The notes beneath the pieces were generated by a model. It ran no database searches, was not told the DNA's origin, and saw nothing but the letters and a program-made list of their open reading frames with translations. The translations under genes were made by a program, and so were the position numbers. A stretch of 64,000 bases of DNA from Neotamlana sedimentorum (GTDB taxonomy: Bacteria; Bacteroidota; Bacteroidia; Flavobacteriales; Flavobacteriaceae), in assembly GCF_000943565.1 (NCBI RefSeq), contig NZ_JTDW01000003.1, positions 1 to 64,000 on the forward strand, given 5' to 3'. Positions 15,189 to 24,326 of this stretch are shown here, in pieces. Positions within the stretch are counted from its first letter, which is position 1; every line of letters begins with the position of its first letter.

Positions 15189-17430
15189 ACTCCTTCTCTC
15201 AATTATATTAATTACGGTTTTACCACTAAATGCTCAAGAAGTAAAAGGTAAAATCACCTCAAAAAACGAAGCCCTTCCTTATGTAAACGTGTATTTAAAA
15301 GGCACTACAAAAGGTAACGCATCAAATGAGTTTGGCGATTATCAAATAAAAAATATTAAAGAAGGTAATTATACTATTGTAGCTTCGTTTACGGGTTATA
15401 AATCGGTTGAAAAACAAATTTTCATAAAAAACAACGAGGTACTAACGGTGCATTTTAATTTAAAAGAATCTGCACTGTTAGACGAAGTTACAGTTACCGG
15501 AACCTTAAAACCGGTATCAAGATTAGAAAGCCCAATTCCTGTTGAAGTGTATTCCGCTACATTTTTAAAACAAAACCCAATATCAAATGTGTTTGAAGCA
15601 CTTCAAAACGTTAATGGCGTGCGCCCACAACTTAATTGTAATGTGTGTAACACGGGCGATATTCATATTAACGGTTTAGAAGGCCCGTATACTCTGGTAT
15701 TAATAGATGGTATGCCTATTGTAAGTGGTTTATCAACGGTTTATGGCTTATCGGGTATTCCAAATTCATTAATCGAGCAAATAGAAATTGTAAAAGGTCC
15801 TGCATCTTCACTTTACGGTAGCGAAGCTGTTGGTGGTTTAATAAATATTAGAACCAAACAATTTTTTAAAGCACCACTAGTATTTACCGATGTGTTTTCT
15901 AACAGTTGGGGAGAAACCAATTTCGATTTAGGTTTTAAAACCAACGTTGGTAAAAAAGCCAATGTTTTAGTTGGCGCAAACTATTTTAATTACTCAAACC
16001 CCATAGATAATAACAACGATAATTTTACCGATGTTACGCTTCAAGACCGTATTTCGGTGTTTCAAAAATGGAATTTTGAACGCAACAGCGGAAAAGCTTT
16101 TTCCTTAGCCGGTCGTTATTTTTATGAAGATAGATGGGGTGGCGAAATGCAATGGAATTCATCTTATAGAGGTGGCAACGACATTTACGGAGAAAGCATT
16201 TATACCTCGCGCTACGAAATTATTGGTAATTACGAATTACCGGTTTCAGAACATATGAATTTTCAGTTTTCATATTCCGATCACGACCAAAATTCCGTTT
16301 ACGGCGATACACCCTATATTGCACAGCAAAAAATAGGTTTCGGACAATTACTTTGGGATAAATCTGTAAACAATCACGATTTACTTTTTGGCGTTGCAGC
16401 ACGATATAATTTTTATAACGATAACACCACTGCAACAGTACATGCAGATGAAGTTACAATACCTTCTATTTTTGCTCAAGATGAATTTTCTATAACCGAA
16501 AAACAACACATTTTATTAGGTGCTCGCTATGATTACGACCAACGCCACGGATCTATTTTTACACCGCGTTTAGCCTACCGTTTTAAGCCAACAAAAAACG
16601 ATATTATTCGCCTAAATGCAGGTACAGGTTTTAGGGTTGTAAACCTCTTTACAGAAGACCACGCTGCTTTAACAGGCTCAAGAGATGTTATTATTGAAGA
16701 AGAATTAAAACCAGAGCAATCGTACAACGTTACTTTAAACTATTTAAAAACATTAACTACAAATTCTGGCGAATTGTTTACGTTTGATGCCTCGTTGTGG
16801 TACACCCATTTTACCAATGCGATTATACCAGATTACGACACCAATCCAAATCAAATTATTTACGCAAATTTAGATGGTTATTCAACATCAAAAGGCGCAA
16901 GCTTTAATATTGATGCTATTTTAAACACTAATTTAAGAGCTTCAGTTGGTGCCACATTTCAAGACGTTTCTCAAACAGAAAACAATGTAAAAACACAACA
17001 AATACTAACCGAAAAATTTAATGGTGTTTGGTCGGTTTCCTATAAAAATTATAAAACTAACTTATCTGTAGATTACACAGGAACCATTTACGGCCCCATG
17101 CGATTACCATTATTAGGCGATTTAGATCCTAGAAGCGAATACTCACCAACTTGGAGTATTCAAAATATTCAGCTTACCTTTAACGGACTAAAACATTTTG
17201 AAATTTACGGCGGTGTTAAAAACATTTTAAACTGGACACCAAACAAGGGCAACCCGTTTATTATTGCTAGAAGCGACGATCCTTTTGATAAAAATGTAGA
17301 ATTTGATAACGATGGAAATGCAACAGTTACAGACGATAACCCGTATGCATTAACATTCGATCCGTCCTATGTTTATGCACCCAACCAAGGACGCCGTTTG
17401 TTTTTAGGTTTACGATTTATGATTAACTAA
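15175..17430 (+). CDS. TonB-dependent receptor, probable metal uptake
   Basis: A 751-residue outer-membrane receptor. I start it at ATG 15175 because a signal peptide (residues 1-19, ending LPLNAQ) begins there; 13 upstream codons are also open. After the signal come a carboxypeptidase-like regulatory beta domain (GKITSKNEALPYVNVYLKGT), a plug (LDEVTVTGTLKPVSR, the GPYTLVLIDGMP stretch, IEIVKGPASSLYGSEAVGG) and a 22-strand barrel ending in RRLFLGLRFMIN. The plug has a CNVC pair near residue 147, seen in related metal receptors. Its place inside the mntR operon argues for manganese, zinc or a chelate as cargo. Confidence 0.92.
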   Translation: MKTIKLLLSIILITVLPLNAQEVKGKITSKNEALPYVNVYLKGTTKGNASNEFGDYQIKNIKEGNYTIVASFTGYKSVEKQIFIKNNEVLTVHFNLKESALLDEVTVTGTLKPVSRLESPIPVEVYSATFLKQNPISNVFEALQNVNGVRPQLNCNVCNTGDIHINGLEGPYTLVLIDGMPIVSGLSTVYGLSGIPNSLIEQIEIVKGPASSLYGSEAVGGLINIRTKQFFKAPLVFTDVFSNSWGETNFDLGFKTNVGKKANVLVGANYFNYSNPIDNNNDNFTDVTLQDRISVFQKWNFERNSGKAFSLAGRYFYEDRWGGEMQWNSSYRGGNDIYGESIYTSRYEIIGNYELPVSEHMNFQFSYSDHDQNSVYGDTPYIAQQKIGFGQLLWDKSVNNHDLLFGVAARYNFYNDNTTATVHADEVTIPSIFAQDEFSITEKQHILLGARYDYDQRHGSIFTPRLAYRFKPTKNDIIRLNAGTGFRVVNLFTEDHAALTGSRDVIIEEELKPEQSYNVTLNYLKTLTTNSGELFTFDASLWYTHFTNAIIPDYDTNPNQIIYANLDGYSTSKGASFNIDAILNTNLRASVGATFQDVSQTENNVKTQQILTEKFNGVWSVSYKNYKTNLSVDYTGTIYGPMRLPLLGDLDPRSEYSPTWSIQNIQLTFNGLKHFEIYGGVKNILNWTPNKGNPFIIARSDDPFDKNVEFDNDGNATVTDDNPYALTFDPSYVYAPNQGRRLFLGLRFMIN

Positions 17431-17452
17431 ATGAAATAGACAATACATAAAA

Positions 17453-18370
17453 ATGAAAAAATCAATATTAATTATAGCGTTTTTCAGTCTTATTTTTGGC
17501 TGTAAAAACGAAAAAAAAGCATCAGGAAAACTACAAATAGTAACCACAACAACCATGATAACCGATTTGGTTAAAAACATTGGTGGCGATGTTGTAGATA
17601 TAAAAGGTTTAATGGGAAGCGGTGTCGATCCGCACCTTTACAAAGCAAGCGAAGGCGATGTTACCAAGTTAGCCAATGCCGATATTATTTTTTATAACGG
17701 TTTACATTTAGAAGGTAAGTTGGTTGAAGTTTTCGAAAAAATGAAAAACAAAAAAACCATTGCTATTGCCGATGCTTTAGATAAAAACACATTAATTGGC
17801 TCTGAGTATTTTGCGTCAAACTTCGATCCGCACATTTGGTTTAATATAGATTATTGGTTACAAGCCGGAGCTTTTGTATCGCAAACTCTTGAAGCGGAAT
17901 TACCTGAACAAGCAGAAACTTTCAGAAAAAATTGGGAAAATTACAAAGCGCAATTAATAACTTTAAAAGCTGAAATAACTAAAACCATTGAAGCTTTACC
18001 AAAAGAACAACGCATTTTAGTAACAGCACACGATGCGTTTAATTATTTTGGAAAATCTTTTAATTTCGAAGTTGTTGGTTTACAAGGTATTTCAACAGCA
18101 ACAGAAGCAGGCGTGCAAGATGTGCAAAAATTAGCCGCATTTATTATAGAACATAAAGTACGAGCCATTTTTGTAGAAAGCTCGGTACCAAAACGTACCA
18201 TTGAAGCTTTGCAAGCCGCAGTAAAATCGAAAAATCACGATGTCGCTATTGGCGGAACTTTATATTCCGATGCATTAGGAACAGCAGGAACAGTAGAAGG
18301 CACTTATATAGGCATGTTTAAATACAATGTAAAAACTATTGTTGAAGCATTGAAAGCCTCGAACGATTAG
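17453..18370 (+). CDS. Metal ABC transporter substrate-binding lipoprotein (TroA/ZnuA type)
   Basis: A 305-residue periplasmic binding lipoprotein. The signal ends in lipobox LIFGC with Cys at residue 17. The cluster A-I fold supplies the four metal ligands: His in GVDPHLYK, His in NFDPHIWF, His/Glu around TAHDAFNYFG and the acidic group in TLYSDALG. No long His-rich loop is present, which favours manganese or iron over zinc. It sits 22 bases after the TonB receptor and ahead of the ATPase gene, so periplasmic capture follows outer-membrane entry. Confidence 0.92.
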   Translation: MKKSILIIAFFSLIFGCKNEKKASGKLQIVTTTTMITDLVKNIGGDVVDIKGLMGSGVDPHLYKASEGDVTKLANADIIFYNGLHLEGKLVEVFEKMKNKKTIAIADALDKNTLIGSEYFASNFDPHIWFNIDYWLQAGAFVSQTLEAELPEQAETFRKNWENYKAQLITLKAEITKTIEALPKEQRILVTAHDAFNYFGKSFNFEVVGLQGISTATEAGVQDVQKLAAFIIEHKVRAIFVESSVPKRTIEALQAAVKSKNHDVAIGGTLYSDALGTAGTVEGTYIGMFKYNVKTIVEALKASND

Positions 18371-18408
18371 AATAATTTAGCATTATTGAATGTCCTTTTT
18401 TGACTTGG

Positions 18409-18434
18409 GTTATCCTGAGCATAATCGAAGGGTT
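18409..18434. repeat. Remnant of a dispersed flavobacterial repeat
   Basis: The phrase tatcctgagc-ataatcgaaggg resembles the cctgagcgnagtcgaagg type interspersed repeat common between genes in Flavobacteriia. It interrupts the otherwise tight operon between the binding protein and the ATPase. Confidence 0.45.
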
Positions 18435-18454
18435 TTTGGGACAAGCAAAAATAA

Positions 18455-19252
18455 ATGAAAGAAAATAAACAAACAGTCAACAGAACAACAAAGGTTATGA
18501 TTGATAATAAAAATAAAACAACACCAATCGCTGTAAAAGTAGACGACCTTACCGTAGCCTACAATTACAAACCGGTGCTTTGGGATATCGATTTAGAAAT
18601 TCCCGAAGGCGTTCTTATGGCTATTGTTGGGCCTAACGGTGCTGGAAAATCGACACTCATAAAATCTATTTTAGGTATTTTAAAACCTATTGCTGGAAGT
18701 GTTTCCATTTACGGAAAGCCATACGATAAGCAACGAAAACTAGTAGCCTACGTGCCACAAAAAGGTAGTGTAGATTGGGATTTTCCTACCACAGCACTCG
18801 ATGTTGTTATGATGGGAACTTACGGCAATTTGGGTTGGATAAAACGCCCAGGGCAAAAACAAAAAAAAGAAGCGCTTGAAGCTTTAGAAAAAGTAGGCAT
18901 GCTTCCTTTTAAAAACCGACAAATAAGTCAGTTATCCGGCGGCCAGCAACAACGTATATTTTTAGCCAGAGCCTTGGTGCAAAATGCCTCAATTTATTTT
19001 ATGGACGAGCCGTTTCAAGGTGTAGATGCCACCACCGAAATTGCCATTATAAACATTTTAAAAGCCTTACGAAAAGCTGGAAAAACAGTAATTGTAGTAC
19101 ATCACGATTTACAAACTGTTCCAGAATATTTCGATTGGGTAACCTTTTTAAACGTAAAAAAAATAGCCACAGGCCCAGTAAAAGATATATTTAACGACGA
19201 TTATTTAACAAAAACCTACGGCATAAATTACAAAGTAAGTATTCATAAGTAA
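18455..19252 (+). CDS. Metal ABC transporter ATP-binding protein
   Basis: A 265-residue cytosolic ATPase of the Mn/Zn uptake transporter. Walker A is GPNGAGKST near residue 69. The signature is LSGGQQQR, Walker B is IYFMDEPF and the switch His follows in VVHHDL. The N-terminal ~25 residues are extra and poorly conserved in appearance; a Met at codon 15 (18497) is an alternative start. It is encoded with the lipoprotein, acetyltransferase and two permeases. Confidence 0.95.
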   Translation: MKENKQTVNRTTKVMIDNKNKTTPIAVKVDDLTVAYNYKPVLWDIDLEIPEGVLMAIVGPNGAGKSTLIKSILGILKPIAGSVSIYGKPYDKQRKLVAYVPQKGSVDWDFPTTALDVVMMGTYGNLGWIKRPGQKQKKEALEALEKVGMLPFKNRQISQLSGGQQQRIFLARALVQNASIYFMDEPFQGVDATTEIAIINILKALRKAGKTVIVVHHDLQTVPEYFDWVTFLNVKKIATGPVKDIFNDDYLTKTYGINYKVSIHK

Positions 19253-19256
19253 CGTT

Positions 19257-19721
19257 ATGGAAATAAGACGAGCAAAACTCGAAGATGCAAATAAAATTAG
19301 CTATTTAGTAATTAACACATCGGCAACACATAACCCGAATAATTACAATACCATTCAAGCCACAACTTGGCAAAAATACAATACGCCAGCACGCATAAAA
19401 GCGCAATTGCAAGAACGCACTGTTTTTTGCGCCTTTTTAAATAACAAACTTGTTGGTACTATTGGATTAAAAGATAATTGGATTGTTGGATTTTACGTTA
19501 GCCATCATATGCGCGGTAAAGGCTTAGGTTCAGAATTAATTCGTTTTATAGAAAATTATGCCTTAGAGCAAAACCAAAAAGAATTATTTTTAATTGCAAC
19601 ACCATCGGCTGTAGCCTTTTATAAATCTAAAAATTACAGCATTACAAAACCCGTAATTGTAACTTTAGATCGTGTTGATTATGATGAATTTGAAATGCAT
19701 AAAAAACTAACTAAAAATTAA
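19257..19721 (+). CDS. GNAT acetyltransferase inside the metal-uptake operon
   Basis: A 154-residue N-acetyltransferase. The acetyl-CoA pyrophosphate loop HHMRGKGLGSELI lies near residue 82, and the C-terminal strand-helix AFYKSKNYS is typical. The substrate is unknown. It lies 4 bases after the ATPase stop and 26 bases before the first permease, so it is cotranscribed with the transporter although no transport role is known for this family. Confidence 0.88.
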   Translation: MEIRRAKLEDANKISYLVINTSATHNPNNYNTIQATTWQKYNTPARIKAQLQERTVFCAFLNNKLVGTIGLKDNWIVGFYVSHHMRGKGLGSELIRFIENYALEQNQKELFLIATPSAVAFYKSKNYSITKPVIVTLDRVDYDEFEMHKKLTKN

Positions 19722-19747
19722 TTTTTCGCTTTCGCGGAAATATAACA

Positions 19748-20875
19748 ATGAATATTAAAGAATACATAGAACTTCTTTTTACAGACTACACACTGCGCAC
19801 CATAACCTTGGGCACAGCCATTTTAGGTGCAGTAACAGGTATGTTAGGCAGTTTTGCAGTATTACGAAAACAAAGTTTGTTGGGCGATGCTATATCTCAT
19901 GCTGCATTACCAGGTATTGCCATTGCTTTTTTATTAACCGGAACAAAAGATTCAAACATTTTATTAATTGGTGCTTTGGTTAGTGGCTTAATTGGCACAT
20001 TCTGGATTCGAGGCATTGTTAAAAAGACGCATTTAAAATCCGATACTGCTTTAGGTTTAATTCTATCCTTATTTTTTGGTTTCGGTATGTTATTACTCAC
20101 GTTTATTCAAAAACAACCCAATGCCAATCAAGCAGGATTAGATAAATATTTATTTGGTCAAGCCGCAACACTTGTAGAAAGCGATGTATGGCTTATGGCT
20201 TTAATTTCAGGTATCTGTTTACTGGTATTATTGTTTTTCTGGAAAGAGTTTAAAATACTTTTATTTGATGCCGATTACACCAAAACCCTCGGCTTTAACA
20301 CCAAATTCATAGATGTTTTAATAACCTCGTTTATAGTTTTAGCCATTGTTTTAGGCTTGCAAACTGTTGGTGTAGTTTTAATGAGTGCTATGTTACTGGC
20401 ACCAGCTGCAGCAGCTCGCCAATGGACAAACAAACTAAGCACTATGGTGTTTTTAGCAGCACTATTTGGCGCGTTTTCTGGTGTATTTGGAACAGCCATT
20501 AGCGCCACACAAAACAATTTATCTACTGGTCCGGTAATCGTTATTATTGCAGGTATTTTTGTGCTATTTTCGTTTGTTTTCTCACCAAGTCGCGGATTAC
20601 TATTTAAGCAAATACGATTTATAAAAAACCGTCGCGATTTACAGCTTCATAAAACCCTAACATTTATGTTTCATATAGCCGAAGATCACGATAACATTTC
20701 GCATCCGCATGCTATTAAAATTTTAAATAATTTCCATGGATACACCCGCGGAACACTTCAAAAACTAGAAAAAAAGAATTTTGTAAAGTTAGATGGAAAC
20801 ATGTGGAGCTTAACCGAAGAAGGTTACAAAACGGCATCAAATTTATACAATCAGCAAAACAAAACCAATGAGTAA
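19748..20875 (+). CDS. Metal ABC transporter permease with C-terminal winged-helix-like tail
   Basis: A 375-residue inner-membrane permease of the ABC-3 family, with eight or nine hydrophobic helices (~15-285) and family phrases LLGDAISHAALPGIA and LLAPAAAARQW. Unlike the usual ~280-residue permease, it has a soluble C-terminal ~85 residues that read like a DtxR-type winged helix (FHGYTRGTLQKLEKKNFV, then WSLTEEGYKTA). Its stop overlaps the next permease by 8 bases. The extension could sense metal or couple transport to regulation; that is inference. Confidence 0.92.
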   Translation: MNIKEYIELLFTDYTLRTITLGTAILGAVTGMLGSFAVLRKQSLLGDAISHAALPGIAIAFLLTGTKDSNILLIGALVSGLIGTFWIRGIVKKTHLKSDTALGLILSLFFGFGMLLLTFIQKQPNANQAGLDKYLFGQAATLVESDVWLMALISGICLLVLLFFWKEFKILLFDADYTKTLGFNTKFIDVLITSFIVLAIVLGLQTVGVVLMSAMLLAPAAAARQWTNKLSTMVFLAALFGAFSGVFGTAISATQNNLSTGPVIVIIAGIFVLFSFVFSPSRGLLFKQIRFIKNRRDLQLHKTLTFMFHIAEDHDNISHPHAIKILNNFHGYTRGTLQKLEKKNFVKLDGNMWSLTEEGYKTASNLYNQQNKTNE

Positions 20876-22028
20876 CGCACAATTAGAAATACAACTTATT
20901 GCAAGTATTGTTGCAATTGCTTGCGCTATTCCGGGTACATTTTTGGTGCTTCGTAAAATGGCCATGATAAGCGATGCTATTAGTCATTCTATTTTACCAG
21001 GCATAGTCATCGGTTTTTTTATTACCCAAGATTTAAATTCGCCATTACTTATTTTATTGGCTGCATTAACCGGAATTATAACGGTTGTTTTAGTAGAATA
21101 CATTCAAAAAACGGGTTTAGTAAAAGAAGATACGGCTATTGGTTTAGTATTCCCAACCTTATTTAGTATTGGTGTTATTTTAATTGCTAAAAATGCTAAC
21201 GATGTCCATTTAGATGTCGATGCTGTTTTACTTGGCGAACTCGCCTTTGCGCCTTTCGATAGAATGATAATTTCTGGTGCAGATGTTGGTCCAAAATCCT
21301 TATGGATTATCGGCAGCATTCTACTCATTACCATCGCACTGCTTTTTGCCTTTTTTAAAGAACTTAAAGTAAGCACTTTTGATGCTGGTTTAGCAGCTTC
21401 GCTTGGGTTTTCGCCGGCTGTAATTCATTACGGACTCATGACGGTCTCGTCTATTACAACCGTTGGAGCTTTTGATGCCGTTGGAGCCATTTTAGTAGTT
21501 GCTTTAATGATTGCGCCACCCGCAACAGCCTACTTATTAACTACCGATTTAAAAAAGATGCTTTTATACTCGGTTTGTTTTGGTGTGTTCTCCGCTATTT
21601 CTGGCTATTGGTTAGCACATGGTTTAGATGCTTCCATATCTGGTTCCATAACCACCATGTTAGGCATCATCTTTTTATTAGTGTATTTATTTGCTCCAAA
21701 CAAAGGTGTTATTGCTGTTTTATACCGCGAAAAGCAACAACGCACCGAAGTACTTTTACTAACGTTTTTATTGCATTTAAAAAATCATACCGATGAAAGA
21801 GAACGCCATGTAAACCACTTAAACGAACATATAAATTGGCAAAAAGTAAGAAGCAAAACCGTGTTAGATTTAGCCTTAAAAAACAATATGATTAAGTTTA
21901 ATAAAAACATTGTGTCGTTAACCGAAAAAGGCGATGCTTTTACTTCGCAAGCCATCGATTATATCATTACCAACGAAGATGCTCAAATTGAAGATATGAA
22001 AGATGATTTCTTTTTGTTTAGGGGATAG
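20868..22028 (+). CDS. Second metal ABC transporter permease with C-terminal tail
   Basis: A 386-residue ABC-3 family permease, partner of the preceding one. The membrane part covers ~10-285 (MISDAISHSILPGIVIGF, then LMIAPPATAYLL). A cytosolic extension of ~95 residues follows, again with helical segments and the winged-helix-like ending IVSLTEKGDAFTSQA. Two different permeases with parallel extensions suggest a heterodimer whose tails act together. It is the last gene of the operon. Confidence 0.92.
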   Translation: MSNAQLEIQLIASIVAIACAIPGTFLVLRKMAMISDAISHSILPGIVIGFFITQDLNSPLLILLAALTGIITVVLVEYIQKTGLVKEDTAIGLVFPTLFSIGVILIAKNANDVHLDVDAVLLGELAFAPFDRMIISGADVGPKSLWIIGSILLITIALLFAFFKELKVSTFDAGLAASLGFSPAVIHYGLMTVSSITTVGAFDAVGAILVVALMIAPPATAYLLTTDLKKMLLYSVCFGVFSAISGYWLAHGLDASISGSITTMLGIIFLLVYLFAPNKGVIAVLYREKQQRTEVLLLTFLLHLKNHTDERERHVNHLNEHINWQKVRSKTVLDLALKNNMIKFNKNIVSLTEKGDAFTSQAIDYIITNEDAQIEDMKDDFFLFRG

Positions 22029-22148
22029 TAGGGCAAAGAGGTTGTGTTTATATTACTTACAGTGTAGCGAAGAATATTAAATAAATAAAAGTTTTTAACT
22101 AGATTTTTTTAAGTTATATGACTAAAAAATAAACCTTAATTTAGTGAT

Positions 22149-22508
22149 ATGGCAAAACACAACGAATTAGGGAATAAAGGCGAGCAAATGGCGGTAGATT
22201 TTTTAATTGAAAACAACTACGCTATTCTAGAACGCAATTACCGTTTTAATAAAGCTGAAGTCGATATTATTGCCCAAAAAGAAGATATTCTCGCCATAAT
22301 TGAAGTTAAAACGCGCTCTACTACCGATTTTGGGAATCCGCAAGATTTTGTAAAACCTAAACAAATAAATAATCTGGTTAAAGCAGTTGACGAATACGTT
22401 ACAATAAACGAATTAGATGTAGAAGTTCGTTTTGATATAATAGCGATTGTGAAAGATGGCAAACAATTTAAATTAGAGCATTTGGAAGATGCTTTTTATC
22501 ATTTTTAA
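22149..22508 (+). CDS. YraN/UPF0102 family nuclease-like protein
   Basis: A 119-residue protein of the YraN family with a restriction-endonuclease-like fold. The PD-(D/E)xK-type elements are visible: E in GNKGEQMA, D of AEVDIIAQ, and EVKTR. Cellular function is not established; a role in DNA processing is suspected because relatives share a Holliday-junction resolvase-like core. It is a single gene between the metal operon and the ars genes. Confidence 0.92.
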   Translation: MAKHNELGNKGEQMAVDFLIENNYAILERNYRFNKAEVDIIAQKEDILAIIEVKTRSTTDFGNPQDFVKPKQINNLVKAVDEYVTINELDVEVRFDIIAIVKDGKQFKLEHLEDAFYHF

Positions 22509-22668
22509 TAATGATATCTATAAATTAATTGCCGAATTTTCACGGCCTTGTTCAGGTTTTGTAACCTAATTAAACTTAGCATTTAAAAAAACATCGAAGA
22601 ACCTAAAAAACATTAAAATTATGTTTTAAAATTAGATGCTTCGATAGATTCTTATTTACATTGAATTG

Positions 22669-23286
22669 CTAAATATTAGCAAAAATATATTTCATTTCGG
22701 TTGCGATTTGCAAGCTACGTTCAGCATAAACTTTACTTTGTTCTGGTGTACCGTCTGATGCTTTTGGGTCTTCGTAAGTAATAGCAATACGTTTATCGCA
22801 ACCTGCTACAAATGGGCAACCACCATCGGCCGACGAACAAGTCATTATTGCTGCAAAGTCACTGTCAGGATTAAAAGGATCACTATAAATTTTAGAAAAA
22901 GCAATAATAGCAGGATTGTTTTTAGTGTATTTTATGGCATAAACAGGATTGTTACTATCGGATAATTTTAAAATTTGAAAACCTTGATTTTGTAATGTTT
23001 CGCCAACTTTCGGGAACATTGCCGTGGCTTCGGTTCCGCCAGAATAACAAGTCACATTATCAATATTAAAAAAGGTAGCCATAGTTTGTGCCCAAATTTG
23101 GGTTAAATGGCTTCGGCGAGAATTATGTGTACAAATAAAATTGATGTTAATTGGCGCTTTAGCTTCAATTTTAGCCTTAATATATTCGGTTAACGGATTT
23201 AAAACGGCTTTTCTTTCTTCAGAAATTGTATTGGTGTTTAATGAAACTATGGTTTGGTTAATAGTTTCAAAAAGAGGTGTTTTCAT
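22669..23286 (-). CDS. ArsC-like low-molecular-weight phosphatase fold protein
   Basis: A 205-residue cytosolic protein with the phosphatase/arsenate reductase loop CTHNSRRS (CxxNxxRS type) near residue 46. Further Cys residues follow in MTCSSADGGCPFVAGC, as expected for a thioredoxin-linked arsenate reductase. I start at ATG 23286; an open frame continues upstream to 23349 into the preceding gene but begins with an unlikely segment. It is downstream of a DUF6428 gene and arsR, supporting arsenate reduction. Confidence 0.85.
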   Translation of the reverse strand: MKTPLFETINQTIVSLNTNTISEERKAVLNPLTEYIKAKIEAKAPININFICTHNSRRSHLTQIWAQTMATFFNIDNVTCYSGGTEATAMFPKVGETLQNQGFQILKLSDSNNPVYAIKYTKNNPAIIAFSKIYSDPFNPDSDFAAIMTCSSADGGCPFVAGCDKRIAITYEDPKASDGTPEQSKVYAERSLQIATEMKYIFANI

Positions 23287-23332
23287 AGAGTTTGAATTAA
23301 ATATATCTTTTTTTTGAATGATAAATTTATGC

Positions 23333-23833
23333 TTAACAGCAGTTTCCATCTGGAGAACAACAAGGTTCGCTGCTTGAGTTTTCTAAAACAGGAGCTTCTT
23401 CTGGCACTCCGCAAATACCTTTTGCTTTACAATCGGTTTTTTCTACAGCTAACTTAAAAATGATATTGTTATTACGTATTTCAAAATCGTTAACAAATAG
23501 TTGTGCTGTATGAAAATTAGCGTTGCTATATTCAAATTTTACTTCCGCATTGGCTTCATAAGACTTTAGTTTTCCAACTTTATTTAAAATGCCTAAAGCT
23601 TTTAAAACAGTCATATATTCTGTTTTTCCTAATTCACTTGGGCTTTCCCAAAGCTGAATTACGGTTTCTTTCCAAGCATCAGTTTGTGCACCACAGTCTA
23701 CAGATTCGATGGTAACGTGTTTAACTTCGGTGATATGATAATTAGCGCCAACCAATAAATTTGGAGCATATTCAAATAGTAAATTTTTATTTTTATTTTG
23801 ATTTAAAACGTTTAATAATTCTTGTGTTTTCAT
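23333..23833 (-). CDS. DUF6428 family protein in the ars operon
   Basis: A 166-residue soluble protein of a family I recall from flavobacterial ars operons (DUF6428). Its function is unknown. The last ~35 residues are Cys-rich (CKAKGICGVPEE, then PCCSPDGNCC), which suggests thiol binding of arsenite or another soft metal. It lies between arsR and the ArsC-like gene in a compact minus-strand operon. Confidence 0.75.
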   Translation of the reverse strand: MKTQELLNVLNQNKNKNLLFEYAPNLLVGANYHITEVKHVTIESVDCGAQTDAWKETVIQLWESPSELGKTEYMTVLKALGILNKVGKLKSYEANAEVKFEYSNANFHTAQLFVNDFEIRNNNIIFKLAVEKTDCKAKGICGVPEEAPVLENSSSEPCCSPDGNCC

Positions 23834-23905
23834 GGTTTTAAAATTTAATAGTTATGTTGAATTTTAATTGAAAAGCATAAAACTATGCAGTTAAATAGGT
23901 TTGAT

Positions 23906-24229
23906 TTAACAACAATTAGATTTTGTGTTGTTAAAAAACTGGTTTAAATGTTGTTGAATTTCATTCCAACGTTCTACGTTTATACAATAGCAGATACTTT
24001 TACCTTCAATTTCTCCTTTTAACAAGCCTATACTTTTAAGCTCTTTTAAATGTTGAGAAATAGTAGCTTGTGCTAAGCCAATTTCTTCTACTAAATCATT
24101 ACAAATACAAGAGTTTTGGTTACCTATATATTGAAGAATAGCAACTCTTGCCGGGTGTCCAAGCACTTTAAAAAACTGTGCTAAGTCGTTTTGGTTGGTT
24201 GTAAAAATATCTGATTTTGTGATACCCAT
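23906..24229 (-). CDS. arsR: ArsR/SmtB-family repressor
   Basis: A 107-residue winged-helix repressor released by arsenite. The alpha-3 metalloid motif is present as CICNDLVEE (residues ~40-48), followed by recognition helix QATISQHLKEL. The C-terminus ends in SNCC, a possible third ligand. It heads the operon, with a palindrome at 24247 just upstream of the start. The family is certain, arsenic specificity is inferred from neighbours. Confidence 0.92.
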   Translation of the reverse strand: MGITKSDIFTTNQNDLAQFFKVLGHPARVAILQYIGNQNSCICNDLVEEIGLAQATISQHLKELKSIGLLKGEIEGKSICYCINVERWNEIQQHLNQFFNNTKSNCC

Positions 24230-24246
24230 AATTTCATTATAATTAT

Positions 24247-24258
24247 ATATTGCAATAT
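24247..24258. promoter_or_regulatory. Candidate ArsR operator
   Basis: The perfect 12-bp palindrome ATATTGCAATAT lies 17 bases upstream of arsR, where an autoregulatory site is expected. Confidence 0.5.
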
Positions 24259-24326
24259 TACGATGATAAAAGTAATAAAAAAAGCCTAAACCCTTAAATT
24301 TTGACTTTTTAAATATATTTTAACGC

